Assembly (NCBI GenBank): GCA_037968755.1
Contig: JBBKWB010000045.1
Location: 75,309 to 139,308, forward strand
Direction: 5' to 3'
DNA from: Woeseia sp037968755
GTDB taxonomy: Bacteria > Pseudomonadota > Gammaproteobacteria > Steroidobacterales > Woeseiaceae
DNA: 64,000 nucleotides
The notes under the pieces were generated by a model. That model made no database searches. It worked only from the letters and a program-made list of their open reading frames with translations, and was not told where the DNA came from. The translations under genes were made by a program, and so were the position numbers. Below, piece after piece: positions 44,348-51,479 of this stretch (position 1 is its first letter; every line of letters begins with the position of its first letter).

Positions 44348-45073
44348 GTGACCCTTCCTCAACCACCCGCTGACGGCAGCCGGCCAGCAAAGGCATGGCC
44401 GTCTTTTTGTGCCGGTTTTCAGGCAACCGGTGGCCTCGGCTTTGCCGCCGGCGTATTCGGATTTCTGTTCGGCATCATCGCCATGGGCCGCGGTTTCGAT
44501 GCAAGCATTACCGTGTTGATGAGCGCGGCAGTTTTCGCCGGATCCGCGCAGGTTGCGATTCTTGAATTGTGGTCTGAGCCGTTGCCGTACTTCGGCCTGT
44601 TCCTTGCGGCAGCCCTCGTTTGCAGTCGCCACATACTGATGGGCGTGACGTTGCACGATACGCTTTCCGCGAATCGTAAGCGGCCGCCATTCCTCACGCT
44701 GTTCGTGCTGACCGATGCGAACTGGGTGCTGACGCGGCGCGAAACCCGGGTCGAGAACCGAGTCGCGTTTTTCGCCGGCAGTGGCGTGGCAATGTACGTA
44801 GCCTGGGTGATCGGTACCGCACTCGGTGCAGCCGCGCCAGGAATCCTCGATGCTCGCACAATTGCCGGCATGGCGATCGGTGGGGCTTTGTACATAGCCA
44901 TCTTGCTCTGCATCTATTTTCGCGGCGCCCGGCCTGCGAAGTTGATTGCGCCAGTGATCTCCGCCTGCATCACCTTATTAGCCAGTCGCTACGTAGATGC
45001 GTCATTAGCCATTCTTGCTGGCGTCAGCGCGGCAGCCGCCGTGACCGTATTGCGGGAGTGGCGACGTGCCTGA
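44348..45073 (+). CDS. azlC: AzlC-family branched-chain amino acid exporter, large subunit
   Basis: A 241-residue membrane protein with the AzlC signature GFAAGVFGFLFGIIAM...SAAVFAGSAQVAILELW and SRHILMGVTL. AzlC with AzlD forms an exporter for branched-chain amino acids or analogues. It starts with GTG, without a clear Shine-Dalgarno sequence, so the exact start is tentative. It overlaps azlD by 8 bases. Confidence 0.85.
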   Translation: MTLPQPPADGSRPAKAWPSFCAGFQATGGLGFAAGVFGFLFGIIAMGRGFDASITVLMSAAVFAGSAQVAILELWSEPLPYFGLFLAAALVCSRHILMGVTLHDTLSANRKRPPFLTLFVLTDANWVLTRRETRVENRVAFFAGSGVAMYVAWVIGTALGAAAPGILDARTIAGMAIGGALYIAILLCIYFRGARPAKLIAPVISACITLLASRYVDASLAILAGVSAAAAVTVLREWRRA

Positions 45074-45371
45074 CCTGACCGCAAGTTTGATCGGCATAGC
45101 GGTACTCGCCGTGGCTACCTACCTGACGCGCATTGCTGGCTATTTTCTGGGCAGTCGGATTCGGCAAGATTCGGCCCTGAGCAGGGTATTGGAGACATTG
45201 CCAGGCGCCGCGCTGGCGAGCGTTCTGGCGTTATCGCTCAGTGGTGCGACCTTCATTGAGCTACTGGCGGTCGTTACCGGTGCTGCAGTATTCCTGCTAA
45301 CCGGCCGGACGCTGGTTGGTATCCTGGTCGGATTGGCTATTGCGGTCGCGAATGCACATTGGCTGGCCTGA
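45066..45371 (+). CDS. azlD: AzlD-family exporter, small subunit
   Basis: A 101-residue protein with three to four hydrophobic helices. ATYLTRIAGYFLGSRI and LETLPGAALASVLALSLS are typical AzlD elements. A GTG start overlaps the end of azlC by 8 bases, consistent with coupled synthesis of the two subunits. Confidence 0.85.
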   Translation: MPDLTASLIGIAVLAVATYLTRIAGYFLGSRIRQDSALSRVLETLPGAALASVLALSLSGATFIELLAVVTGAAVFLLTGRTLVGILVGLAIAVANAHWLA

Positions 45372-45487
45372 CGGAGAAGAACCGTGCCCCGGCTGCGCTC
45401 GGCGCCGCAGTATTTGTGTTAACTACCGCATAGAGGCCCGGACCAGTTGGCGGTACTATCCGGGGTCCTGACTCGCTCGGTACGCGT

Positions 45488-46387
45488 ATGCGCAGTTTTC
45501 TGTTGATCGGCCTTTTCTTGCTGTCCAGCACAGCGATTGCTGCTGTACCGGATCGGGTACCGGCCTGGTTGCTTGAATTACCCGATAGTGTCGACGAGGT
45601 GCTCATTGCGAACGCCGACGGTGCTGAGCTTTACCGTTTCGAAAACAACGGTCATGGCATTGTGCAGAAAGACACGCGTTATATGTCGATAGGGCGCAAT
45701 GGCGTGGGCAAAGAGCGCGCCTGGGATCGCAAGACGCCGCTTGGCATCTACTTCATTACTGAAGAGCTCAATACGGCACGCCTGCACGACAAGTACGGTG
45801 ATGCGGCGTTCGTGCTGGATTACCCGAATGCATGGGACCGCTATCAGCGACGAACCGGTGATGGCATCTGGCTGCACGGTGTGGACCGCAACGATCCGGA
45901 ACGACCACCGCTGGATACGGATGGCTGTCTTGCGTTGCCAAACGAAGAAATCGTGCGCATTGCAGCTGACCTGCAACCGCTCGTGACGCCGGTTATCGTT
46001 GCCCGTGAACTACGATGGGCGACACCGTCGGAGGTCGCCGCGACCCGCAAAGAATTTCGCAGGGCCCTCAACCGCTGGCAGCAAAGTATCAACGCGAATG
46101 ACGTTTCAGCCTATCTCGCAATGTACTCGAAGGACTTTCGTAAACAGGACATGGCTAAGGATGATTGGGCGACCTGGCGCGCTAACGTTTTTGCGGCGCG
46201 TGGCCCTGTAAAAGCGAGTTTGCGGGACGTGGTGCTCCTCGCCGACCCGGAAGAGCCCGAACTCTATCTTAGTCGCTTCACGCGCGTGCTGGAGCAGGAC
46301 GGCCGCGAGGTCGTGACGCGCAAACGTTTGTACTGGCGTCGCGTTGGCGTAAGCGATTGGCAGATCGTGACGGAAGACAACGGCTAG
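45488..46387 (+). CDS. L,D-transpeptidase (YkuD family) with C-terminal NTF2-like region
   Basis: A 299-residue secreted protein. Residues 1-19 are a signal peptide (LLSSTAIAA). The catalytic domain carries GIWLHG with H130 and the catalytic-site segment DTDGCLAL with C147. The usual SHGCIR here reads TDGCLA. The C-terminal ~110 residues (RRALNRWQQSINANDVSAYLAMYS...DWQIVTEDNG) look like an NTF2/SnoaL-type domain, often attached to envelope L,D-transpeptidases. It would form peptidoglycan cross-links or attach lipoproteins. Single gene. Confidence 0.85.
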   Translation: MRSFLLIGLFLLSSTAIAAVPDRVPAWLLELPDSVDEVLIANADGAELYRFENNGHGIVQKDTRYMSIGRNGVGKERAWDRKTPLGIYFITEELNTARLHDKYGDAAFVLDYPNAWDRYQRRTGDGIWLHGVDRNDPERPPLDTDGCLALPNEEIVRIAADLQPLVTPVIVARELRWATPSEVAATRKEFRRALNRWQQSINANDVSAYLAMYSKDFRKQDMAKDDWATWRANVFAARGPVKASLRDVVLLADPEEPELYLSRFTRVLEQDGREVVTRKRLYWRRVGVSDWQIVTEDNG

Positions 46388-46756
46388 GTGTGATAATTCA
46401 GATCGGATCGCACAGACGGTGTCAGGTGAAATCACACCTCGACCGATTGGACCCACAACCCGAAGCAGCAGTTCTCGACGTGACAAGTATCGGCCAATAC
46501 TTGCCGCTCATCGTTTTATTGCGATCCCAAAACCTCCCGATCACGAACGGCTGCATTCGGTGAATGACGGGTGGCCGGTGTGCGCGGCCACAGGACGGCA
46601 CCCAAACGCTAGTATTGAGCGAATTTGAAAGTGGTGCTACTGACCGTGCGCCCACGCTAAGTTAAATCCGCTCAGCGAAGCGTAAATCCAATACGCCAGC
46701 AGAAGCATCTAATAGGTGCTCTTTAACAAACTACAAGCTTTTCGGAGAGCCAATAA
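46388..46756. other. Non-coding region at the left edge of a lower-GC island, with a boxA-like motif
   Basis: About 370 bases between the transpeptidase and the serine hydrolase. Base composition drops toward the right. At 46717-46729 the sequence TGCTCTTTAACAA equals the core of the boxA antitermination element of bacterial rRNA leaders, 27 bases before the hydrolase start. No rRNA gene is nearby, so the match could be coincidental. No other feature was recognised. Confidence 0.4.
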
Positions 46757-47902
46757 ATGCTAACAAACAATTTACTGAGCTTTTTGTCGGTATCGTGCCT
46801 GCTGCTTTCGTCGTGCAGCTCTTCAGGTTACCAGGAAAAATATCATTCTGAGTATATGTTCAGCGAAGCACAAAACGAGAAAATTGAAGCTCTTATGGCC
46901 GAGTACAATGCCCCTTCTTTGGGAATCGCGGTCATCAAAGGCGGAAAACTGGTTTGGACAAAATACTATGGATATCGATCTCCTGGCATTCCTGTCGATG
47001 CCTCAACAATGTTCAATACTGCCTCGGTTCAGAAAGCTGTTACGTCAGAAGTGGTAATCCATCTTGTCGAGAAGGGATTGGTTGATCTCGACGAACCTCT
47101 ATCAGCATATTATGTGCACCCGGACATCGCAGATGATCCTAGACACGAATTGCTTACCCCACGAATCGTACTCACTCATAAGACAGGACTTCTAAACTGG
47201 CCCTACGAGTACGAAGACGGCAAACTATCCTTTGTGAATGATCCCGGCACTGTATACGGATACTCAGGCATGGGGTTCATGATATTGGCTCGGGCCTTAG
47301 AGAATAAGTTAGCTACGCCGTGGCCGACGATCGTCCGTGACGAGATTTTTGATCCATTGGGAATGCGTAACGCTTCGGTGATTCAAGAACGATGGATGGA
47401 CGGAAAAGCCGTAGTTCCTGCGAATGCCAAAGGCGGGTTTCAAACAGACTTCACGCTCGACTACGGATACTGGAATCCAGCTGATGATCTTTACGTAACC
47501 GTCGAAGACTATGCCAAATTTCTGATCGGAGTCGCGCACAATGAAGGCGTCGGGGAGGAAATGTCCGCCGAACGCGTTCGGGTTCAAAGTGACTTGACCG
47601 AGAATGAGATTTGGGGTTGCGACGGTGTAGTGGATCCGTGTCCATCACCATTCGGTCACGGCCTGGGTTGGTTTGTTTTTGGATACGATGGTGTATTGAA
47701 CATCAACCATGGCGGCAACGATCTGACTGAGGCAGCCATCGGCTACATTGAACCGCAGACCGGCGACGGTGCAATCGTTTTCGTGAATTCTACGCAGGGT
47801 GTATTGCTATGGCCGAAAGTTGTCGACGTCATCGATAGTCACCAGAAATTTACGAGTGTCTTCCACCACGTTATTGACAAATTTCTCACGCCGAAAGAGT
47901 AG
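46757..47902 (+). CDS. Serine hydrolase, beta-lactamase class C-like lipoprotein
   Basis: A 381-residue lipoprotein (lipobox LSSC, Cys20) of the beta-lactamase/D-alanyl-D-alanine carboxypeptidase family. The catalytic SxxK motif is S90-V-Q-K93, the second motif region is VYGYSGMGF, and HGG occurs in INHGGND. Such proteins are esterases, peptidases or penicillin-interactive enzymes; few are true beta-lactamases. The gene is visibly more AT-rich and uses more AT-ending codons than its surroundings, suggesting recent acquisition. GGAGAG precedes the start. Confidence 0.82.
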   Translation: MLTNNLLSFLSVSCLLLSSCSSSGYQEKYHSEYMFSEAQNEKIEALMAEYNAPSLGIAVIKGGKLVWTKYYGYRSPGIPVDASTMFNTASVQKAVTSEVVIHLVEKGLVDLDEPLSAYYVHPDIADDPRHELLTPRIVLTHKTGLLNWPYEYEDGKLSFVNDPGTVYGYSGMGFMILARALENKLATPWPTIVRDEIFDPLGMRNASVIQERWMDGKAVVPANAKGGFQTDFTLDYGYWNPADDLYVTVEDYAKFLIGVAHNEGVGEEMSAERVRVQSDLTENEIWGCDGVVDPCPSPFGHGLGWFVFGYDGVLNINHGGNDLTEAAIGYIEPQTGDGAIVFVNSTQGVLLWPKVVDVIDSHQKFTSVFHHVIDKFLTPKE

Positions 47903-48032
47903 CTGAGCCTCAGGTTCGTATACCGATGTTGTCTCCTTCTGGCCGAGACTGACATCCAGATATCCTGAAAACAGCCATTCGAGCGGCAGGTTTCGGGAAA
48001 ACAGGACACGCAACCTGGGCGGTAAGAAAGGG

Positions 48033-48752
48033 TCAGGACTTGCCGCTTGATCTATATACAGGAGGCTCGGCACTGCTTCCCACTGCGCCGTTTTCGCAGA
48101 ATTGCCGGATTGTGTCGCCAACTTCTTCAAAGACTGTCTTCTCGTAAGTGGTCGACGAGAAATGTGGCGCACCCCAAATAATGGTCTTGCCAACCCTATC
48201 CAATTGCCCAAGAGCAAACTCCCGTGGCAACCAGGCGAAGACCGAGTGTTCTTTCCTCGCGTGACGCATGTACCTAGATACCAGGCTCTGAGAGACCAGA
48301 ATAAGTCGTGGCCCCCCTGTATTCACCAGATCATCAATGTGACGGGCGTGATCAACGTTGAAGAGAGACCAAAAGCTTTTCCACTCTGTTCGACCTGTGG
48401 TTGGTCTGTCCAGAAGCTCCAAGAAAGAGACATGCGACGCATGTTCTTGACCAAGCTTCATCCAGGAAAAGCGACGATGATACGGGACTCCACCGGTGTT
48501 CTTCTTTAACGGGTAGTTCGGCAACAGAAAGGGGTGGTGCACACCGTACTTCTTCCAGAACGCGACACCGTCCTCATGATATTCGACCACGTGTCGAAAG
48601 AAAGGCGGATCTGCCGAGATTTCGGGTGAGTAATTCGCATCCAGCCCAAGGACTATGATTTTTGACTTATATGGATCTTGGCCCTGATGCGGAAACGGAT
48701 CTGCTGCAAAGAGATCGCGCAACTCTGGAGATGCGTGCAGTCCGTAGTTCAT
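48033..48752 (-). CDS. Hypothetical protein, possibly uracil-DNA glycosylase-like fold
   Basis: A 239-residue soluble protein without a recognised family. The first strand motif KSKIIVLGLDANYSPEI is placed like motif I of uracil-DNA glycosylase-superfamily proteins. A central PRLILVSQSLVSRYM strand-helix and a late IIWGAPHFSS would match the usual positions of the later motifs, but the canonical residues are not all present. Composition is intermediate and AT-richer than the neighbours. It converges on the serine hydrolase with about 130 bases between them. The fold assignment is tentative. Confidence 0.5.
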   Translation of the reverse strand: MNYGLHASPELRDLFAADPFPHQGQDPYKSKIIVLGLDANYSPEISADPPFFRHVVEYHEDGVAFWKKYGVHHPFLLPNYPLKKNTGGVPYHRRFSWMKLGQEHASHVSFLELLDRPTTGRTEWKSFWSLFNVDHARHIDDLVNTGGPRLILVSQSLVSRYMRHARKEHSVFAWLPREFALGQLDRVGKTIIWGAPHFSSTTYEKTVFEEVGDTIRQFCENGAVGSSAEPPVYRSSGKS

Positions 48753-49127
48753 TGCCTCATTGTACAGGGGTGGTTTGAACTTGGCGGCTATTCCTGACCC
48801 TGCTCTTCCCGCGGTTTGAGCACTTAGTCTGGGTCAGAACCTACCGCTGCCGCGCGACCTCTGTTGGCTGGGTGCCGTCTGTCACCATGGCAGTTCGCGG
48901 TGTTTCTGATCGTTTGCTATTTTGGTGCGGAAGCAGCCAGCCATGTGCAACACAATCTGGCACTGCATGTACGGCCAGATCCGGGTTATTACAGCTAGGC
49001 AAGGCTACCCGGCGGTATCATCTACTGCGAACGCTGTGACGATCATCCCTGACTCCTGGACGGTGAAAGCCGTTGTTGCAGCAAGAGATGACAGAGTTTC
49101 CAGGCGGAAACCCTGCCACTCTGAACG
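48753..49127. other. Non-coding region at the right edge of the island
   Basis: About 375 bases with no gene that can be supported. A short forward frame (48922-49131) has no family features and no ribosome-binding site. A weak inverted repeat (TTTCCAGGCGGAAA) lies near 49097. No integrase gene, attachment site or transposon end was recognised. Confidence 0.4.
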
Positions 49128-49979
49128 CTAACGTACCGTTTCGCGATCAATCAGCTCGTCGATGAGCTGAATCAGCTGCGGGTAACCGCCGGCTTCGCCC
49201 GCGCCAGTGCGGTACTTGCCGTTCACGACGATAGCCGGAACGCCGGTGATGCCGTAGCGCCGCGACAGGTCTTCGGCCTTGCTCATTTTCTGAGCAACTT
49301 CAAATGACTTCCATGCGTTGCTGAAGTCTGCAGCGCTGACACCGAAGCGTTCGAAGATCGGCTGAATGGCCGACTCGGACGTCATGCGATTGCCTTTCTG
49401 GTGGTATTCCGCGAACACCGCCGTACGGAACGCTTCCTGGTCGGCCAGCTTGCCGTTCATGGCCAGCACTTCCTCGGTGTAATAGAGCTGGGCGTGCAAT
49501 TTCACGAGCGGATTCCACATGGCCGGGATGCGCACGAAGCGGGCATTCGCCGGCTTGGCTGCTGCCCAACGGCTGATGATCGGTTCGAAATCGCGGCAAT
49601 GATTGCAGCCGTACCAGAAAATCTCGGCAACCTCGACCTTGTCTGCGCCACCGATAGTCGGCTGTGTTGGCACCAGTCGCTGGTAATGTTTGCCATCCTG
49701 GAACTGCCATTGGCGGGCGGCGGACGTGTCGGCCTGCGCCAGCATCAGCGGGACTTCATCCGCGCTGACTTCTTCGGTGTCTGCCGAGGATTCTTCGACC
49801 AGGGTCGGCGTTGTGTTGCTGTCCTCGGCCGGCGGCTGGATGATCTCCTCCGGCGCGGGCTCTGCAATGTCATTACGCGGCGCGTCGGCCATGGGATCGG
49901 CGCCTGAGTTTGATTCTTCAGCGCTACAGCCGCCTAAAGCCAATGCAGCAAAAAACGCGTAGACCAGCAGGTTCTTCAT
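49128..49979 (-). CDS. dsbA: DsbA-like thiol:disulfide oxidoreductase lipoprotein
   Basis: A 283-residue envelope protein. The N-terminal signal ends in the lipobox LGGC (Cys18), followed by a long acidic, Pro/Thr-rich, probably disordered linker to about residue 85. The DsbA-type thioredoxin domain then has active site C125-N-H-C128 and cis-Pro in GVPAIVV. The dipeptide NH differs from the PH of E. coli DsbA. A membrane anchor and linker are unusual for DsbA, whose relatives are mostly free in the periplasm. It belongs to the conserved dsbA-cytochrome c4-engB-polA neighbourhood. Confidence 0.85.
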   Translation of the reverse strand: MKNLLVYAFFAALALGGCSAEESNSGADPMADAPRNDIAEPAPEEIIQPPAEDSNTTPTLVEESSADTEEVSADEVPLMLAQADTSAARQWQFQDGKHYQRLVPTQPTIGGADKVEVAEIFWYGCNHCRDFEPIISRWAAAKPANARFVRIPAMWNPLVKLHAQLYYTEEVLAMNGKLADQEAFRTAVFAEYHQKGNRMTSESAIQPIFERFGVSAADFSNAWKSFEVAQKMSKAEDLSRRYGITGVPAIVVNGKYRTGAGEAGGYPQLIQLIDELIDRETVR

Positions 49980-50040
49980 GAAATTACTCCGGGAACAATA
50001 TGCAGTTTCTGACCGGGCGCGGCCGGAAAAGGTTCAGGGC

Positions 50041-50685
50041 TTACTCGCCCGATGGGACAACACCGCGCAGGCCTTGAACATAAGCGGCAACTGCCTTGAT
50101 GTCGTCTTCATTAAGACGGGAGGCCACATCGCGCATGACGCGGGTGATGCCGTCGGATTTGCGGGTGCCGCTGGCGTAGTCGCGCAGTTGTTTCGCGGTA
50201 TAAACCGCGTACTGGCCGCGAATGACCGGGTAAGCTGCAGCCGGGTTGCCTTTGCCCGTAGGGCCGTGACACGCGATGCAAGCTGAGATGGACGAGTCAC
50301 GATCACCACCGCGGTAGAGTGCCTCGCCCTTGGTAACCAGGCTTTCGTCAGAAACTGCCCGGCTGGCCGCCCGCTGCTCGGCAAAATACACGGCCAGATC
50401 GCGCATGTCCTGGTCTGACAGGAGCATGGACTGGGCGGTCATCAGTGGATCGCTGCGGGTGCCGTTCTTGAATGCCTGGAGTTGCCCCAGAATATAGCTT
50501 GCATGCTGGCCAGCTATGCTGGGCCACATCGGGTTAACGCTGTTGCCATCGCTGCCGTGGCAGGCACCACAGGTGATGGCCTTGGTCTTTCCGGCTTCGG
50601 CCGAGCCATCGACAATGCTCTCGGCAAAGGCCGTGGTAACCAGCAACGATGCAATTAGCGCAGTAGCAGCAAACTTCAGGTTCAT
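50041..50685 (-). CDS. Diheme cytochrome c4
   Basis: A 214-residue periplasmic cytochrome with a cleavable signal peptide (to about AFA at 19-21) and two CXXCH sites (C39-H43 and C136-H140) in two similar c-type domains. Cytochrome c4 carries electrons to terminal oxidases such as cbb3 or to nitrite/nitric oxide reductases. It sits between engB and dsbA exactly as in Pseudomonas-like gammaproteobacteria. Confidence 0.92.
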   Translation of the reverse strand: MNLKFAATALIASLLVTTAFAESIVDGSAEAGKTKAITCGACHGSDGNSVNPMWPSIAGQHASYILGQLQAFKNGTRSDPLMTAQSMLLSDQDMRDLAVYFAEQRAASRAVSDESLVTKGEALYRGGDRDSSISACIACHGPTGKGNPAAAYPVIRGQYAVYTAKQLRDYASGTRKSDGITRVMRDVASRLNEDDIKAVAAYVQGLRGVVPSGE

Positions 50686-50888
50686 ATCGTGATCCGTACT
50701 CTGCGGTCGGCAGTCCGTTGCTGCCGCCAGCGGTTTTTGGAAGAAAGTCTTCTGATCTCGCCAGTGCCGGCTTGCCGCGTGCGGTTGCCGCCCGAGCGCT
50801 TAGGCGTCAAACTACGCCGCTCACATCCAGCGCACCCATCACTGATCGCAGAAGGCCCCAAATTATACACATATCGGGGCGGTATCCC

Positions 50889-51476
50889 ATGTCCCAGTAC
50901 CCCGATGCACATTTCCTGACTAGCGCCAATGCGCCCTCCCAGTTCTTCGCCGACGATGGCCGGGAAGTGGCGGTGGCCGGCCGCTCCAATGCCGGCAAAT
51001 CCAGCGCGATCAACGTGATAGTGAACCGCCGCCAGTTTGCCCGGACCAGCAAGACCCCGGGCCGTACCCAGCTCGTCAACTTTTTCCATCTCGATGACGG
51101 CGAGCGTCTGGTCGACTTGCCGGGCTACGGTTTTGCGAAGGTAGCGGAACGGACACGCGAGCACTGGGGGCGGCTGATCCAGGATTATTTCGAGTCCAGA
51201 AAGAGCCTGCAAGGCTTGCTGCTGGTCGTCGACATACGCCGCGGACTCACTGATTTCGATCGTCAGCTGCTGGCGCTGTGTGCGTCTGTTTCAGTGCCGG
51301 TGCACGCGCTGCTGACCAAGGCTGACAAGCTGAAGCGTGGCCAGGCGGCAACGGCATTGCTCACCGCGAAAAAGGAGCTCGGCGATACCGCGAGCGCGCA
51401 GCAATTTTCATCGTTGAAGCACACAGGCGTCGAGGAAGCGCGCAACACGCTGGCACGCTTCCTCGCGCCCCGCTAG
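50889..51476 (+). CDS. engB: Ribosome biogenesis GTPase EngB (YihA/YsxC)
   Basis: A 195-residue GTPase needed for large-subunit assembly. G1 is GRSNAGKSS (31-39), G2 TPGRT (56-60), G3 DLPGYG (76-81) and G4 TKAD. The ATG at 50889 is chosen because the conserved region starts at once; the frame is open farther upstream without homology. It is divergent from cytochrome c4. In related genomes it neighbours polA, but here a 7 kb efflux and two-component block separates them. Confidence 0.93.
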   Translation: MSQYPDAHFLTSANAPSQFFADDGREVAVAGRSNAGKSSAINVIVNRRQFARTSKTPGRTQLVNFFHLDDGERLVDLPGYGFAKVAERTREHWGRLIQDYFESRKSLQGLLLVVDIRRGLTDFDRQLLALCASVSVPVHALLTKADKLKRGQAATALLTAKKELGDTASAQQFSSLKHTGVEEARNTLARFLAPR

Positions 51477-51479
51477 CCG

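Noticed and set aside
46661..46667. GTTAAAT, matching the integron attC core GTTRRRY
   Set aside because: No inverse core RYYYAAC at the proper distance, no imperfect attC hairpin and no integrase were found. The heptamer is expected by chance.
48922..49131. 69-codon forward frame in the spacer before the dsbA-like gene
   Set aside because: No Shine-Dalgarno sequence, no family likeness, unusual residue mix, and it overlaps the convergent gene end.
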